Assembly: GCF_005146945.1 (NCBI RefSeq) | Contig: NZ_SWMS01000012.1 | Span: 1-64,000, forward strand | DNA: 64,000 nucleotides | DNA from: Prauserella endophytica | GTDB lineage: Bacteria; Actinomycetota; Actinomycetes; Mycobacteriales; Pseudonocardiaceae | Direction of reading: 5' to 3' | Shown: in pieces, positions 26,241 through 35,352 of the stretch | Numbering within the stretch: position 1 is the first letter of the stretch | Layout of the letters: each line of letters begins with the position of its first letter | Translations under genes and position numbers: made by a program | The notes under the pieces: model-generated | The model's database searches: none | Seen by the model: only the letters and a program-made list of their open reading frames with translations | Told to the model about the DNA's origin: nothing

Positions 26241-28784
26241 TCAGACCGCGCGGCGGGGGTCTACAGTGGGCTGACCGGGGCGGCCCGTTGCGTTGTCGGC
26301 GTTGGTGACGGGCGGGCGGGTATTGACCCTGGCTGCTTTGCGGATTGCCTTGGCGCGTCCGGGAATCGCGGGCGGGAGCTTCTCGGTAACCGCGGTGAAC
26401 GGCGGCGCTTCCTCGCCGCCCAGGACTAGCCGAGCGGCGACGTGGTACACGCCGAGATTGGACAGGTCGTGATCGCTCAGCCGCGGCATGGTGTGCCGGG
26501 CCAGCCGCTTGGCGTCCTCGGGCGAGGCGTTGAAGAAGATCTTGCTGCGCGCGTTGGTGCTGACGCCCTCTTCGAGCTCCTTCGGTAGCTGTCCGAGGTA
26601 CTGGTGTGCCAACGCCATGGAGAGTCGGTAGCCGCGGGCCTCGGCGAGCATGTCCTCCAATGGATAGGCCAGGTTCAGGAAGTTGTGGCACTCGTCCACG
26701 TACAGCCCGCAGTCGCGGCGTTGGCGCTGCGGGACGCGAGCTCGGCGAGTCGCGGCCTGCCAGGTGCGGGCCACGACGATGGAACCGACCAGCCGCGCGG
26801 TTTCCATCCCTAGCGCGTCGCGAGCGATGCGCACCAGGCAGATCCCACCGGTGTTGAGCACCTCATCCATGTCCATAGTGGACGTTCCACCGGCGATGGC
26901 GGCGCGGACGAACGGGCGCAGCAGGAAGCCGCGGATTTTGTTCATCAGCGGCGCGATCACTTGTGCGCGGCTGGCTTCGGACAGGTCGTCGTACCAGGAC
27001 CAGAAGCCCTTGAGGACCTCGTCATCGATCTGGTCGCAGGCCCGTTGCCGGAACGCCGGCACGGTCAACAGCTTGGGCAGGTCGACCAGCGTCGGGGTAC
27101 CGGGCATCGCGGTCAGGGTGAGCAGCCCGGCGCGCAGGATGTCGTCGGTGCGCGGCCCCCACGACGAGGCGTAGATCCGGGAGAAGATCGAGACCAGGTT
27201 GTCGACCGCGCGGGCCTTATCCGCTCCCTCCAACGGGTTGAGCACCGGCGGGCGGGCGCGGGAGTCGGCGTCGAACAGCACGACCTTCTCGCCGAGCTCC
27301 TCGGGCAGGCGCATCAGGATGTCCGACACGAGGTCGCCCTTCGGATCGACCACGACGACACCTCGGCCGGCCTCGGCGTCGGCCAGGATCATCCGGGCCA
27401 TCAGCTCCGACTTGCCGCTACCGGTGGCGCCGAGGATGTGCAGGTGGTGGCGGGCGTCGGCGACGTGCAGGCCGACCGGGCGGGAGTGCCCGGAGTCCGA
27501 CAGCCCCAGGGGCTTGATCTGCTCCCCGGCCGTGGCGATACCCGGCGGGGGCGGCACGGCCTTCGCGCCGGCCCGCTGCAGGCCGGGGGTGGACTCGTCG
27601 ATCGGCAGGTGCGCGATTGCGGCCAGCTCGAGGATCGAGAGCAGGTCGCCCTTGCCCAGGCGGCGTTCGGCCAGCACGGCGACCGGATCTCGACGGATCC
27701 GAACCCGGCGGTAGTAGTTGTGCTCGGAGTAGGCGGCGAACGCCGAGGCGATCGCGTGCCCGCGACCCCGCAGCACCTCCCGCACCGCCTGAACCTCGCC
27801 CGACGTGGCGTCCTCGGGCACGGTGGTGGCCACGGCGTAGCAAATACGGGTCTCGAATTGGTTCGCCCGCAGCTTCTCGACCACAGCACGGTCCTGGGCG
27901 GCGTACTCCAGGCTGGTCTGCCGATCCAGGCCCGGCGTCCGCGTGCTGGTCGACGACTTCGGGGTCTTGCCCGGCGTGATGACGTCGAGCAGCCGGCCGA
28001 CCAGATGAACCGACCCGCCCGCGTGCACCCGCCGGGCGGCGCGGCGGGCTTTGGTCACTCGGTGGCCGGCGACCGGGCGGGCGAGGATCTGCACGCATGC
28101 CCGCTCGTGCGGGCCGAGCCCGACCGGTGCGCCGAGCATCGCGCGAATCGGGTCGGCCGGGTGCTCGGTGCGGATCGGCAGTGCTTCCGAGCGCGCCAGC
28201 CGCAGCTCGCCACCGACCGCCTCGACCCGCCGACCCGCTGCCGTCGTGGTCGGGATCGGGGGCTTGGCGGGGGTGGTGCGGGTGTGCGCGCCGGGCCAGG
28301 CGGCCTCGATCGCGCGCTCGACCATGCCGGGCGGCACCAGGCCCGGCACCCACAGCCGGATCTGCACGCCGTCGTCGGTGAATGTCAGCTCGAAGCTCAG
28401 GTGCGGCTGCCCGCCGAAGCGACGCCGCCACCCCGGCCGCAGCAATCCGACGAGGTTGGACCACACCGTGATCGCCCCGGACGGGTCGACCGTCGGCGGC
28501 GCGAGCACGGTGATCAGGCGAGCATCGATCATCAGGCGCTGGTGGTAGCGGCGGCGCCACCGACGGCGCGCGACGACCGCGGCGGTGACAGCGACCGCGA
28601 GCACCGGCCCGACGATCGGGCCCCAGGTCAGGGCGAGGTCGCGCAGGTGCGCCAGCACGTTCTGGAACGCGCCGAGCGGGTCACGCAGGTAGTCGCCGAC
28701 CGGTGAGGCGAGCACGTCCGCGGTCTGCTCAATATGCGGTGGGATGAGGGCGGACAGGGGTGTGGCGGTGATTGGCCAGGACAT
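26241..28784 (-). CDS. VirD4/TraG-like conjugative coupling ATPase
   Basis: This 847-residue coupling protein has N-terminal membrane helices (LALTWGPIVGPVLAVAVTAA), an N-terminal accessory domain, then a motor domain with Walker A GATGSGKSELMARM, VVVVDPKGDLVSDIL and Walker B CGLYVDECHNFLNL, and a late motif ALAHQYLGQLPKELEEGV. It brings the DNA substrate to the type IV channel and powers its translocation. ATG 28784 has GGGGAGG upstream; the open frame continues further but antisense to gp88, so I stop there. It is co-oriented with and downstream of gp88 and virB4. Confidence 0.9.
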   Translation of the reverse strand: MSWPITATPLSALIPPHIEQTADVLASPVGDYLRDPLGAFQNVLAHLRDLALTWGPIVGPVLAVAVTAAVVARRRWRRRYHQRLMIDARLITVLAPPTVDPSGAITVWSNLVGLLRPGWRRRFGGQPHLSFELTFTDDGVQIRLWVPGLVPPGMVERAIEAAWPGAHTRTTPAKPPIPTTTAAGRRVEAVGGELRLARSEALPIRTEHPADPIRAMLGAPVGLGPHERACVQILARPVAGHRVTKARRAARRVHAGGSVHLVGRLLDVITPGKTPKSSTSTRTPGLDRQTSLEYAAQDRAVVEKLRANQFETRICYAVATTVPEDATSGEVQAVREVLRGRGHAIASAFAAYSEHNYYRRVRIRRDPVAVLAERRLGKGDLLSILELAAIAHLPIDESTPGLQRAGAKAVPPPPGIATAGEQIKPLGLSDSGHSRPVGLHVADARHHLHILGATGSGKSELMARMILADAEAGRGVVVVDPKGDLVSDILMRLPEELGEKVVLFDADSRARPPVLNPLEGADKARAVDNLVSIFSRIYASSWGPRTDDILRAGLLTLTAMPGTPTLVDLPKLLTVPAFRQRACDQIDDEVLKGFWSWYDDLSEASRAQVIAPLMNKIRGFLLRPFVRAAIAGGTSTMDMDEVLNTGGICLVRIARDALGMETARLVGSIVVARTWQAATRRARVPQRQRRDCGLYVDECHNFLNLAYPLEDMLAEARGYRLSMALAHQYLGQLPKELEEGVSTNARSKIFFNASPEDAKRLARHTMPRLSDHDLSNLGVYHVAARLVLGGEEAPPFTAVTEKLPPAIPGRAKAIRKAARVNTRPPVTNADNATGRPGQPTVDPRRAV

Positions 28785-28833
28785 CGGGGACCTCCCCACG
28801 CAAAGCGGTCGACGGGACGGATGCGAGCTGCGG

Positions 28834-29667
28834 TCAAGCCGCCCACGGCTGGTCAGCCGGCTCGGCCGTGGGCTGCTGGCTGTGGTCGGGGCGGGTGTTG
28901 TCGACGACGAGCCGCAGGTGCCGGCGGCCTCGGCGGGCGGCGCGGTCGGCGTCGACCTCGGCTTGCCACGCGGAGAACCGGCGCCCGGCCAGCCGCTTGA
29001 GGTAGGCGGGAATGCGGTTGGCCGGCACCCCGACCAGCCGCGGGCCCAGGACCGCGAGCAGGTCGCTGGCTTCCTGCGAGGCCCAGCCCGCCTCGGCGAT
29101 CGCAGGCTCGTCGGGAAACACATCTGCGATCCGGTCGACGGCGGGATTCAACGCGGCATCCTGTGTCCCGCCATACGAGTAGACCCACAGAAAATTCGGC
29201 GGCGGGCCAGGCTCGACGAGCGTCCGGAATCGGGACACCTCTTTGGTGTAGGCGTAGAAATTCGTGTCGGGTCGAGTCCGGCAAATATCCAGCCATGCCT
29301 GAAGGTAGGCGTCGGAGAAGAAATCGCCGCTGTCGTGAATTCTGATCCAGGCGCCCCGGAACTTGGCCGCGCCGAGTTCCGCGACCATGGCGGCCTGCCA
29401 GCCGGCCAGGTCGTCCAGGACGTACATCAGGTTCGCCTGGTGCTTGGCGCGGACGACCGGCCAGGTGTAGGTGCCGTGCCGGGCGTAGCACGCCTGCGCG
29501 CAGATTCCGGCCGACGGACAGGTGTTGTAAGTGCGACCGTCAGCCAAGCGGCCGGCCCAGGCCGGCAGCGACCAGTTCCACACGCCAATCTGGCGCATCT
29601 CGCTGTTTTGCGTGAGCAGCCGCGTGGGCCGGTTAACGGTGGCGGAAATGGGCAATGACGTAGACAT
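28834..29667 (-). CDS. GP88 (gene product 88)-like protein
   Basis: This 277-residue protein has a Cys cluster near the N-terminus (CPSAGICAQACYARHGTY: C-x5-C-x3-C), followed by RAKHQANLMYVLDDLAGWQA, WIRIHDSGDFFSDAYLQAW and DTNFYAYTKEVSRFRTLVEP. This is the pattern of the GP88 family known from mycobacteriophages and actinobacterial mobile elements. The biochemical role is unknown; the Cys spacing recalls an iron-sulfur or zinc site. Here it is embedded in the transfer operon, between virB4 and virD4. Confidence 0.75.
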   Translation of the reverse strand: MSTSLPISATVNRPTRLLTQNSEMRQIGVWNWSLPAWAGRLADGRTYNTCPSAGICAQACYARHGTYTWPVVRAKHQANLMYVLDDLAGWQAAMVAELGAAKFRGAWIRIHDSGDFFSDAYLQAWLDICRTRPDTNFYAYTKEVSRFRTLVEPGPPPNFLWVYSYGGTQDAALNPAVDRIADVFPDEPAIAEAGWASQEASDLLAVLGPRLVGVPANRIPAYLKRLAGRRFSAWQAEVDADRAARRGRRHLRLVVDNTRPDHSQQPTAEPADQPWAA

Positions 29668-29714
29668 GGGTATCCCCTGGGTGCGATTCGGTGTATACGG
29701 ATTGATTCCTGCGA

Positions 29715-31625
29715 TTAGGCGGCGTCGAGTTCGATCTGCGACGCGTTGCCATCGTCGAACGAGTCCGCGATTCCCGCGGTGTCGTCCGCGCCGAGTTCGA
29801 CGAAGGAGTTCTCGATTCCCGACGAGGTGTCGGAATACCCGGCGATTTCGGCGGGGTCAGTCGTGACCAATTGATGCTCGACCGGTGAGGCGATGGACTG
29901 GAATGCCACGCGCTGCGTCCCGGTCGACAGGAGGCCCTGGCCACGGTCCGCGGAGAGCAGGAACTGGCGCTCACCCATAGACAGGTCGAAGGTGCGGGTG
30001 ATCTCGTCGATCGCCTGGGAGGCTTGCCGCAGCAGGATCTGCGTCGCGGCGTTGGCCACCACTGCCTTACCCAGATCCGAGCCCAGGACGTCCGCGGTGT
30101 CCTGGGTGGCCACCGTGAGACCGGCCCACTGTTTCCGGGACGCCTTAGCCATCCGGAACAAGAACTCCGCGCCCGCGGGCTCCTTCATCAACAGCCACGC
30201 CTCGTCGACCACGACCAGCCTGGGCTTGCGGATGGCCGGGTTAGAGACCTGCCGCCACACCGCGTCGAGCGTCAGCAACGTGCCGATCGGCTTGAGCTCG
30301 TCGGCGAGATCCCGCAGCGAGAACACCACCAGGTGTCCCTCCGGACGGGTCGACGTCGGGCCGGAGAACAGCCCCGAGAACGCGCCGGTGACATACGGGT
30401 GCAGCCGCGCCGCGAGTTCCACCCCGGCGGGGTCACCGGTCCCGGCGAGGACCTCGGCGAGGTCGGCCAGCAGCGGCGCCGGGCGGGTCCAGGTCCGCGG
30501 ATCCGAGGTGATCCCCACGCGCTGGTAGGTCGCGGTGATAGCCCGGTCCAGTGCCGCACGTTCGGTCGCTTCGAGCTCACTGCCCAGCAGCACCGAGATC
30601 ACCGTGTGCAGGAACAACGACCGGCGGATCAGCGCGTTGCGCGGTGCAGTGCGGCGCCCGTCCGGGCGGGTGTGGATCGGCAAGTCCATCGGGTTCAACC
30701 GGACCTGCTCGGCACCGAGGTGCACATACGTTCCGCCGACCGCGGCGGCCAGCCGGGCGTACTCGTCCTCCGGGTCGATGACGTGGATCTCGATCCCGCG
30801 ATACAACGACCGCAACAACTCCAGCTTCACCAGGTAGCTCTTGCCCGCGCCGGAGCGGCCGAGGATCACCGAGTTGTGGTTGTCCAGGGCGAACCGGTCA
30901 TGGTGGACCAACCCCTGGCTTCCGACGTTGAAGCCGTAGAGCACGCCGCTCGGTGCGCCGACCGAGGTCGGGTCGGGCGGTGGCAGGTCCGGTGAGGTGA
31001 ACGGGAACGCCGCAGACAGCGCGCTGGTGTCGAACGTGCGGCGCATGCCGACGAGGTCCAGACCCATGGGCAGGCTGGTGATCCAGCCCTGCATGCTGCG
31101 GTACGTGGTCGGTTTGCAGTCCAGCAGCAGCGACGCCGCCAACGACCGGATCGCGGCGACCTCGTCGCTGAGGGCCTCCTCGGTGGGAGCGTGCACGGTC
31201 AGGTACAGCCCGAGCCGGTAAAGCTTGCCCTCGCCACGGGCGACCCGTGCGGACAAGTCGTAGGCATCCTCGGTGGCGGCTTCGACGTGCGGGTCGACCA
31301 GCCGGCCCTTCTCACTGGTGTGCCGGCGACCGCTTTCGAGCTTCGACAGCTGCTTCTTGAGACGGTTGGCCGCGGTGACCGGGTCGATCGGCTCGATGTG
31401 CAGCGAGACGTCGACCCGTCCGGGGTAAGTCAGCAGCGGCTGAAGCCACCCGTTGTGCACTTCGCGCGGGTAGCCGACGACGGCGAAGCTCGCGACCCAT
31501 TCGCCACCGACTTCCAGCGCACGAGGACGGACGGAGATGGCGTCCGGAGTGAACGCGCTGGCCCGCCCGAGCGGCGGCTGCACGCTCTGGGCCTTCCGGC
31601 CGCGGCGCTTGTCCTTGGTCTTCAT
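29715..31625 (-). CDS. VirB4-like conjugation ATPase
   Basis: This 636-residue ATPase has an N-terminal VirB4/CagE domain (about 1-240), then Walker A LGRSGAGKSYLVKLELLRSL, IHVIDPEDEYARLA, Walker B RLVVVDEAWLLMKEPAGAEF, and the later GLTVATQDTADVLGSDLGKA and VVANAATQILLRQ segments. It energises assembly and operation of the mating channel at the membrane. Its start overlaps the stop of the PrgI-like gene by one base. The C-terminal 50 residues are acidic and Ser-rich. Confidence 0.9.
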   Translation of the reverse strand: MKTKDKRRGRKAQSVQPPLGRASAFTPDAISVRPRALEVGGEWVASFAVVGYPREVHNGWLQPLLTYPGRVDVSLHIEPIDPVTAANRLKKQLSKLESGRRHTSEKGRLVDPHVEAATEDAYDLSARVARGEGKLYRLGLYLTVHAPTEEALSDEVAAIRSLAASLLLDCKPTTYRSMQGWITSLPMGLDLVGMRRTFDTSALSAAFPFTSPDLPPPDPTSVGAPSGVLYGFNVGSQGLVHHDRFALDNHNSVILGRSGAGKSYLVKLELLRSLYRGIEIHVIDPEDEYARLAAAVGGTYVHLGAEQVRLNPMDLPIHTRPDGRRTAPRNALIRRSLFLHTVISVLLGSELEATERAALDRAITATYQRVGITSDPRTWTRPAPLLADLAEVLAGTGDPAGVELAARLHPYVTGAFSGLFSGPTSTRPEGHLVVFSLRDLADELKPIGTLLTLDAVWRQVSNPAIRKPRLVVVDEAWLLMKEPAGAEFLFRMAKASRKQWAGLTVATQDTADVLGSDLGKAVVANAATQILLRQASQAIDEITRTFDLSMGERQFLLSADRGQGLLSTGTQRVAFQSIASPVEHQLVTTDPAEIAGYSDTSSGIENSFVELGADDTAGIADSFDDGNASQIELDAA

Positions 31626-32848
31626 CAGCGGTACCTCCCCGCGGAGTTGACGTAGTCGTCGGGGTCCTCGGCGGTGTCGTCGAAGCCGTCATCCCAGGCG
31701 TCCTCGGCCTCGCCGAACTCGTCGTCGGTGGGGAACGCGGCGCGGCCGAACGCGCCTGCGTCCCAGCCGTCGTCCGGGGCGGTGGTGATGACCTCGTCCG
31801 AGGCGGCGAGACCGGAGTTCGGCGGGATCACGCTGTCGGGGTTGCAGGCCGCGGCGAGCACCGCGGTGGCCTGTCCGGCGTCCAGCGGGGTGACCACGAT
31901 CCCCGAGGGGGACAGCAGCTCGACCGCCTCGCTGAGCCGGCGGACCAGCCGGGCTTCGGCGGCCCGCCGGGTGGCGTCGTCGACCAGGGCGGCCTGCTTG
32001 GCGGCCCTGCGTTTCGCGGTCAACGCGGCCAGTGGCGAGGCGCTGCCGAGTCCGTCGGTCGGGCCCGTGGTGAGCAGCGGTTCGCGCAGGATCAGCAGCA
32101 CTTGGCGGCGCAGCAGGTCGGTGGCGCGGCCGAGTTGGTCGAGGTACTCGGCGTGCTCGCGCGCCGCCTGTTCCAGCGCCGGGTGCGGCAGGCCGCCGGC
32201 CTGTTCGCGGAGCTCGGCGATCTGCCCGGACAGGTCCAGTCGTTCCGCGCGGATGAGCACCTGCACGGGTGCGGTCAGCGAGTGCAGATACCGCCCGAAG
32301 GAGGCGACGAGGGACTCCTGCTCGCCCGGGGTGCGCAGCCCGAAGTTGATCGTCGAGCAGACCGCGACGACGGCGACCCCGTCCTTGCAGAGGTCGATGA
32401 CGCCGGTATCGGTGACCGCTTCGGCGGGCAGCCGCAGCGCGGCCGGCGAGACCGTCGACGCCGCGGCGTCCCCGCCGTCCTTCCCCTGGGCGCGGCTCTT
32501 GCTGCTGGTATTCGTGACCTGTCTGCCCAGCCACTCGGGGGCCGGGCGGATGCCTTCCGGCGCGGCCACTCGGTGCTGCGGGCTCATCCGCTGCCGCAGC
32601 GCCGCCAGCACCAACCGGTCGAGGGTGATGCCGTCGCGCTGGCCGAGCGCGAGGAACGCGGCGGTCACCCCGATCGGGATGGCGACGATGAGGAACGCCA
32701 CCAGCGGCACGAACTCGCGGGTGATCGTGTACGTCCCGTACAGCACAATCCCAGTGATGGCGAGGATGAGCAGCTGCCGCGCCGTCAGCGGACCGATCAC
32801 CCGGTCCTCGCGATCGACGTCGGCAGGAATCCGGACGGGCTGACTCAT
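31625..32848 (-). CDS. PrgI-family (VirB3-like) protein with long soluble domain
   Basis: This 407-residue protein begins with a PrgI/VirB3-like module (VRIPADVDREDRVIGPLTAR and two closely spaced helices LLILAITGIVLYGTYTI and LVAFLIVAIPIGVTAAFLAL). A soluble part of about 300 residues follows (TGVIDLCKDGVAVVAVCSTI, FGRYLHSLTAPVQVLIRAER) with an acidic tail. The second part resembles the domain often placed N-terminal in VirB4-type proteins of actinobacterial conjugation systems. It is directly upstream of virB4 and overlaps its neighbours by 1 and 4 bases. Confidence 0.82.
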   Translation of the reverse strand: MSQPVRIPADVDREDRVIGPLTARQLLILAITGIVLYGTYTITREFVPLVAFLIVAIPIGVTAAFLALGQRDGITLDRLVLAALRQRMSPQHRVAAPEGIRPAPEWLGRQVTNTSSKSRAQGKDGGDAAASTVSPAALRLPAEAVTDTGVIDLCKDGVAVVAVCSTINFGLRTPGEQESLVASFGRYLHSLTAPVQVLIRAERLDLSGQIAELREQAGGLPHPALEQAAREHAEYLDQLGRATDLLRRQVLLILREPLLTTGPTDGLGSASPLAALTAKRRAAKQAALVDDATRRAAEARLVRRLSEAVELLSPSGIVVTPLDAGQATAVLAAACNPDSVIPPNSGLAASDEVITTAPDDGWDAGAFGRAAFPTDDEFGEAEDAWDDGFDDTAEDPDDYVNSAGRYR

Positions 32849-34839
32849 TTCCCTTCACCTCTTGGAGCGGGTTTCGGCGTGCGGAACAGCGCCGGCGGAA
32901 CGGACTGGGTGCGCCGGTAGGCGTCGCCGATGCGCGGCTCGGGCTGTGCCTGCCGGAACACCGGCGCGGCAGGCGCGGACGCCGACGTGGGTGGCGACGA
33001 CGGCTGCGGTGCCGGCGGCGTGGCGGGTCGGAACTGCAACTGCGGGGGCACAGACGCGGTGCGGATCGGGCGGGCCGGCGGCGGGGTGGCGCCGCGTCGA
33101 CGCGGCCCACCGGCTGCTTGGAACTGGGGCGCCGATCCCGGCCGCTGCCCTCGCCGCGGCGGTGAGATCGGCGTGGCGGGCCTGGGTGCGGAACTGAACT
33201 CAGGAGGCATGGCTGGTCCCTGGTTTGCCGGGGTGACGGCGGGGTCGTGGGTGGTGTCTTGGGGTGAGGGCTGCAGGAACTGCGGCGTCTGCGAGGGCAG
33301 CCGCGACCGGCGGGCCGCGCGGACGCGCTCGGCGTCCTGGGCCGCCTTGAGCCGCTTGTTGACCATCTCCGGGGTGGGCGCAAGGCGCGCCTGAGCAGGC
33401 CACGGCGAATTTGCCGACCCGCCACCGCGACCCCCACCACCTCCGCCGCCGCTCTTCGCCCCGACCGCGCCGCCGACCTTGCCCAGTGCGCCGGTCTTCC
33501 CGGCGACCATGCCGAAGGTCTTCGCCGCGATGTAGGCCTTCGCCAGCCCTCCGAGGAACGACCGGCCAGAGCTGACTTTGGCGGCCGATAACAACCAGAA
33601 CGGGATCTTGAACAGGATGAAGAACAAGGCGATCGCGGCGACCAGCGTGCCGAGCGCGGACAGCGTCGAGCCGAACAGATGCACGCCGCCGGACAGGAAC
33701 GTGCGCACTGCGGTGATCAGCACCAGCGCTTGAGCGACCTGGATCGCCAGCGTCGCGGTGATCGCCTTCCACCACCAGCGGGCCAGCGGGTCGGTGTGCG
33801 GCAGGGCGTGGAACATCAGGAACAAGGGGCCCGAGATGATCAAGACGAGGGTGATGACGATCCGGACCACGTAGACGACCAGCAGGCCCAGGCCCACCAC
33901 GACGAGCACCAGGCCGACCAGGATGATGAACAGTCCGCCGGTCTGGATGCCGGCGACGGCGTCCTTGAGGGTGTTGCCCAGCGAGGGCGCGTTGACCCCG
34001 TCGCCGAGGATGCCCAGGGTCAGGCCGTTGGCCAGTCGGATGAGCTTGTCGGCGAAAAACAAGCTCAATGCCGAGGCCATGAACGCGATCGGGATCCGGG
34101 GCCCGATCTCCTTGATCGAGTAGCGCGCCTGGACGCTCTCGTGGCCCATCACGACGATGCCGCCGAGGAGGATGAGCAGGCCGTAGGCAGCGACCACGAG
34201 CTCCCACGAGTTGTTCCAGAGTTCGCCGATGCCGGGTAGGTCGCTGATCGTCGGTGTGGACAGCGCGGTGTGCCCGATCAGTTCCAGGATCGGCGAGAGC
34301 GCAGCTTCGACGATGCTGCGGAACGCCGAGTTGATGGCCTCGGTGATGCAGGCACCGATGTCGGTGATCCCGCAGTCCGAGTCGCTGACACCGTTGCCGC
34401 TGCCGGGCTGCTGCGGGCCACTTGTCGGTGGCGGCGTGGTCGGCTGCGGGATGCAGTCCTCACCCGTGCACGGCGTGCTTGGCGGCGCCGTCGATGGGCT
34501 GGGCGCGCTCGGCATTGGGAGTGTGGGCTGTGTCGGTGTGGGAGGCGGGGCACAGGGGATCGGCCGCGGCTCAGGCCCCAAGCAAGGATCCGGGTTCGGT
34601 GTGGTCGGCTGCGCCGAGGCGCTGACCGCGAGGACCCCGACCAGGAGCACGACGACGCTCAGCGCCAGCATCCAGCCCGCGTACCAGCGCCAGTGCCGAC
34701 CAGCCGGCGGCCGGTCGGCGCTGGCGTCGGAGACCGGGGAGAGCATCGCTCGGTCCCCGTCGATTCGTCCGGCGGCAGCGGTCGCGACCGGTCCGCCGGA
34801 CCGGCGGTACGGGCGAACCGTGGGCGGGGTGCCGGCCAT
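32845..34839 (-). CDS. VirB6/TrbL-like polytopic channel protein
   Basis: This 664-residue protein has a membrane helix near residue 60 (WMLALSVVVLLVGVLAVSAS), a Pro/Thr-rich extracellular stretch, then several helices (LVVAAYGLLILLGGIVVMG, GGLFIILVGLVLVVVGLGLL, VRIVITLVLIISGPLFLMFH, LVAAIALFFILFKIPFWLLS). A Gly-rich hinge and a ~200-residue Pro/Arg-rich cytoplasmic tail follow. This is the layout of VirB6/TrbL-type components of Gram-positive type IV channels. The start may be internal (the first 30 residues are unlike a membrane-protein leader). It sits four bases from the VirB2-like gene. Confidence 0.8.
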   Translation of the reverse strand: MAGTPPTVRPYRRSGGPVATAAAGRIDGDRAMLSPVSDASADRPPAGRHWRWYAGWMLALSVVVLLVGVLAVSASAQPTTPNPDPCLGPEPRPIPCAPPPTPTQPTLPMPSAPSPSTAPPSTPCTGEDCIPQPTTPPPTSGPQQPGSGNGVSDSDCGITDIGACITEAINSAFRSIVEAALSPILELIGHTALSTPTISDLPGIGELWNNSWELVVAAYGLLILLGGIVVMGHESVQARYSIKEIGPRIPIAFMASALSLFFADKLIRLANGLTLGILGDGVNAPSLGNTLKDAVAGIQTGGLFIILVGLVLVVVGLGLLVVYVVRIVITLVLIISGPLFLMFHALPHTDPLARWWWKAITATLAIQVAQALVLITAVRTFLSGGVHLFGSTLSALGTLVAAIALFFILFKIPFWLLSAAKVSSGRSFLGGLAKAYIAAKTFGMVAGKTGALGKVGGAVGAKSGGGGGGGRGGGSANSPWPAQARLAPTPEMVNKRLKAAQDAERVRAARRSRLPSQTPQFLQPSPQDTTHDPAVTPANQGPAMPPEFSSAPRPATPISPPRRGQRPGSAPQFQAAGGPRRRGATPPPARPIRTASVPPQLQFRPATPPAPQPSSPPTSASAPAAPVFRQAQPEPRIGDAYRRTQSVPPALFRTPKPAPRGEGK

Positions 34840-34842
34840 CGG

Positions 34843-35352
34843 TCAGGCCCCCACGATCCCTTTGAGGATCTCCACGACCAGCGGCGCGAGCGCTGCCAGG
34901 CCGTAGCCCCACCCGGCGGACTTGAAGGCGGTCTTGGCCTTCTCGACCTCGCCGGGGTCGCCACCGCCCATCACGTATCGGACACCGCCGATGGACAGGA
35001 ACACCGTGGCCAAGCCGGCCAAGATGCCCATGATCCAGTTGCGGACGTTGTTCAGGACCGTGGTCACCGAATCTGCCAGAGCGACGACCATCGTGTCGGC
35101 GTGCGCCGCCGACGCCGACGCCAGCAGCGCGAGGACCGCCAGCTCGACAATCAACGCCACGTGCGACCAGCGGCGGGGACGGACCGGAACCCAGGCCTCC
35201 GGCCTAGTGACCGGAGCACTGGTCGGCTCGCTGCCGGTGATCTCGGCCGGCGTGCTCGACGCTGGGGCCTCGGCCGGCGGCTGCGGAGTGCCATCGAGGC
35301 GGGCGCTGCGCGGTCCGCTCGCGGCGGGGAAGAATCGATCGATCAGGCGCAT
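34843..35352 (-). CDS. VirB2/TrbC-like small membrane protein
   Basis: This 169-residue protein has a basic, Pro-rich leader, a helix with an Ala-rich cleavage-like end (VALIVELAVLALLASASAAH), and two further hydrophobic segments (WIMGILAGLATVFLSIGGVR, GYGLAALAPLVVEILKGIVG) around a short loop GGGDPGEVEKAKTAFKSAGW. The two-helix hairpin with a K-x-A-F-K-x-A linker is typical of TrbC/VirB2 pilin-like proteins. It is the second gene of the transfer operon. Confidence 0.75.
   Translation of the reverse strand: MRLIDRFFPAASGPRSARLDGTPQPPAEAPASSTPAEITGSEPTSAPVTRPEAWVPVRPRRWSHVALIVELAVLALLASASAAHADTMVVALADSVTTVLNNVRNWIMGILAGLATVFLSIGGVRYVMGGGDPGEVEKAKTAFKSAGWGYGLAALAPLVVEILKGIVGA

Noticed and set aside
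26961-28706. Long plus-strand frame (581 codons) opposite virD4
   Set aside because: It is low-complexity and Arg/Gln/Gly-rich; the opposite strand encodes clear Walker motifs.
31689-33440. Minus-strand 583-codon frame overlapping the PrgI and VirB6 genes
   Set aside because: It is Arg/Pro/Gly-rich out-of-frame translation of two well-supported genes on the same strand.
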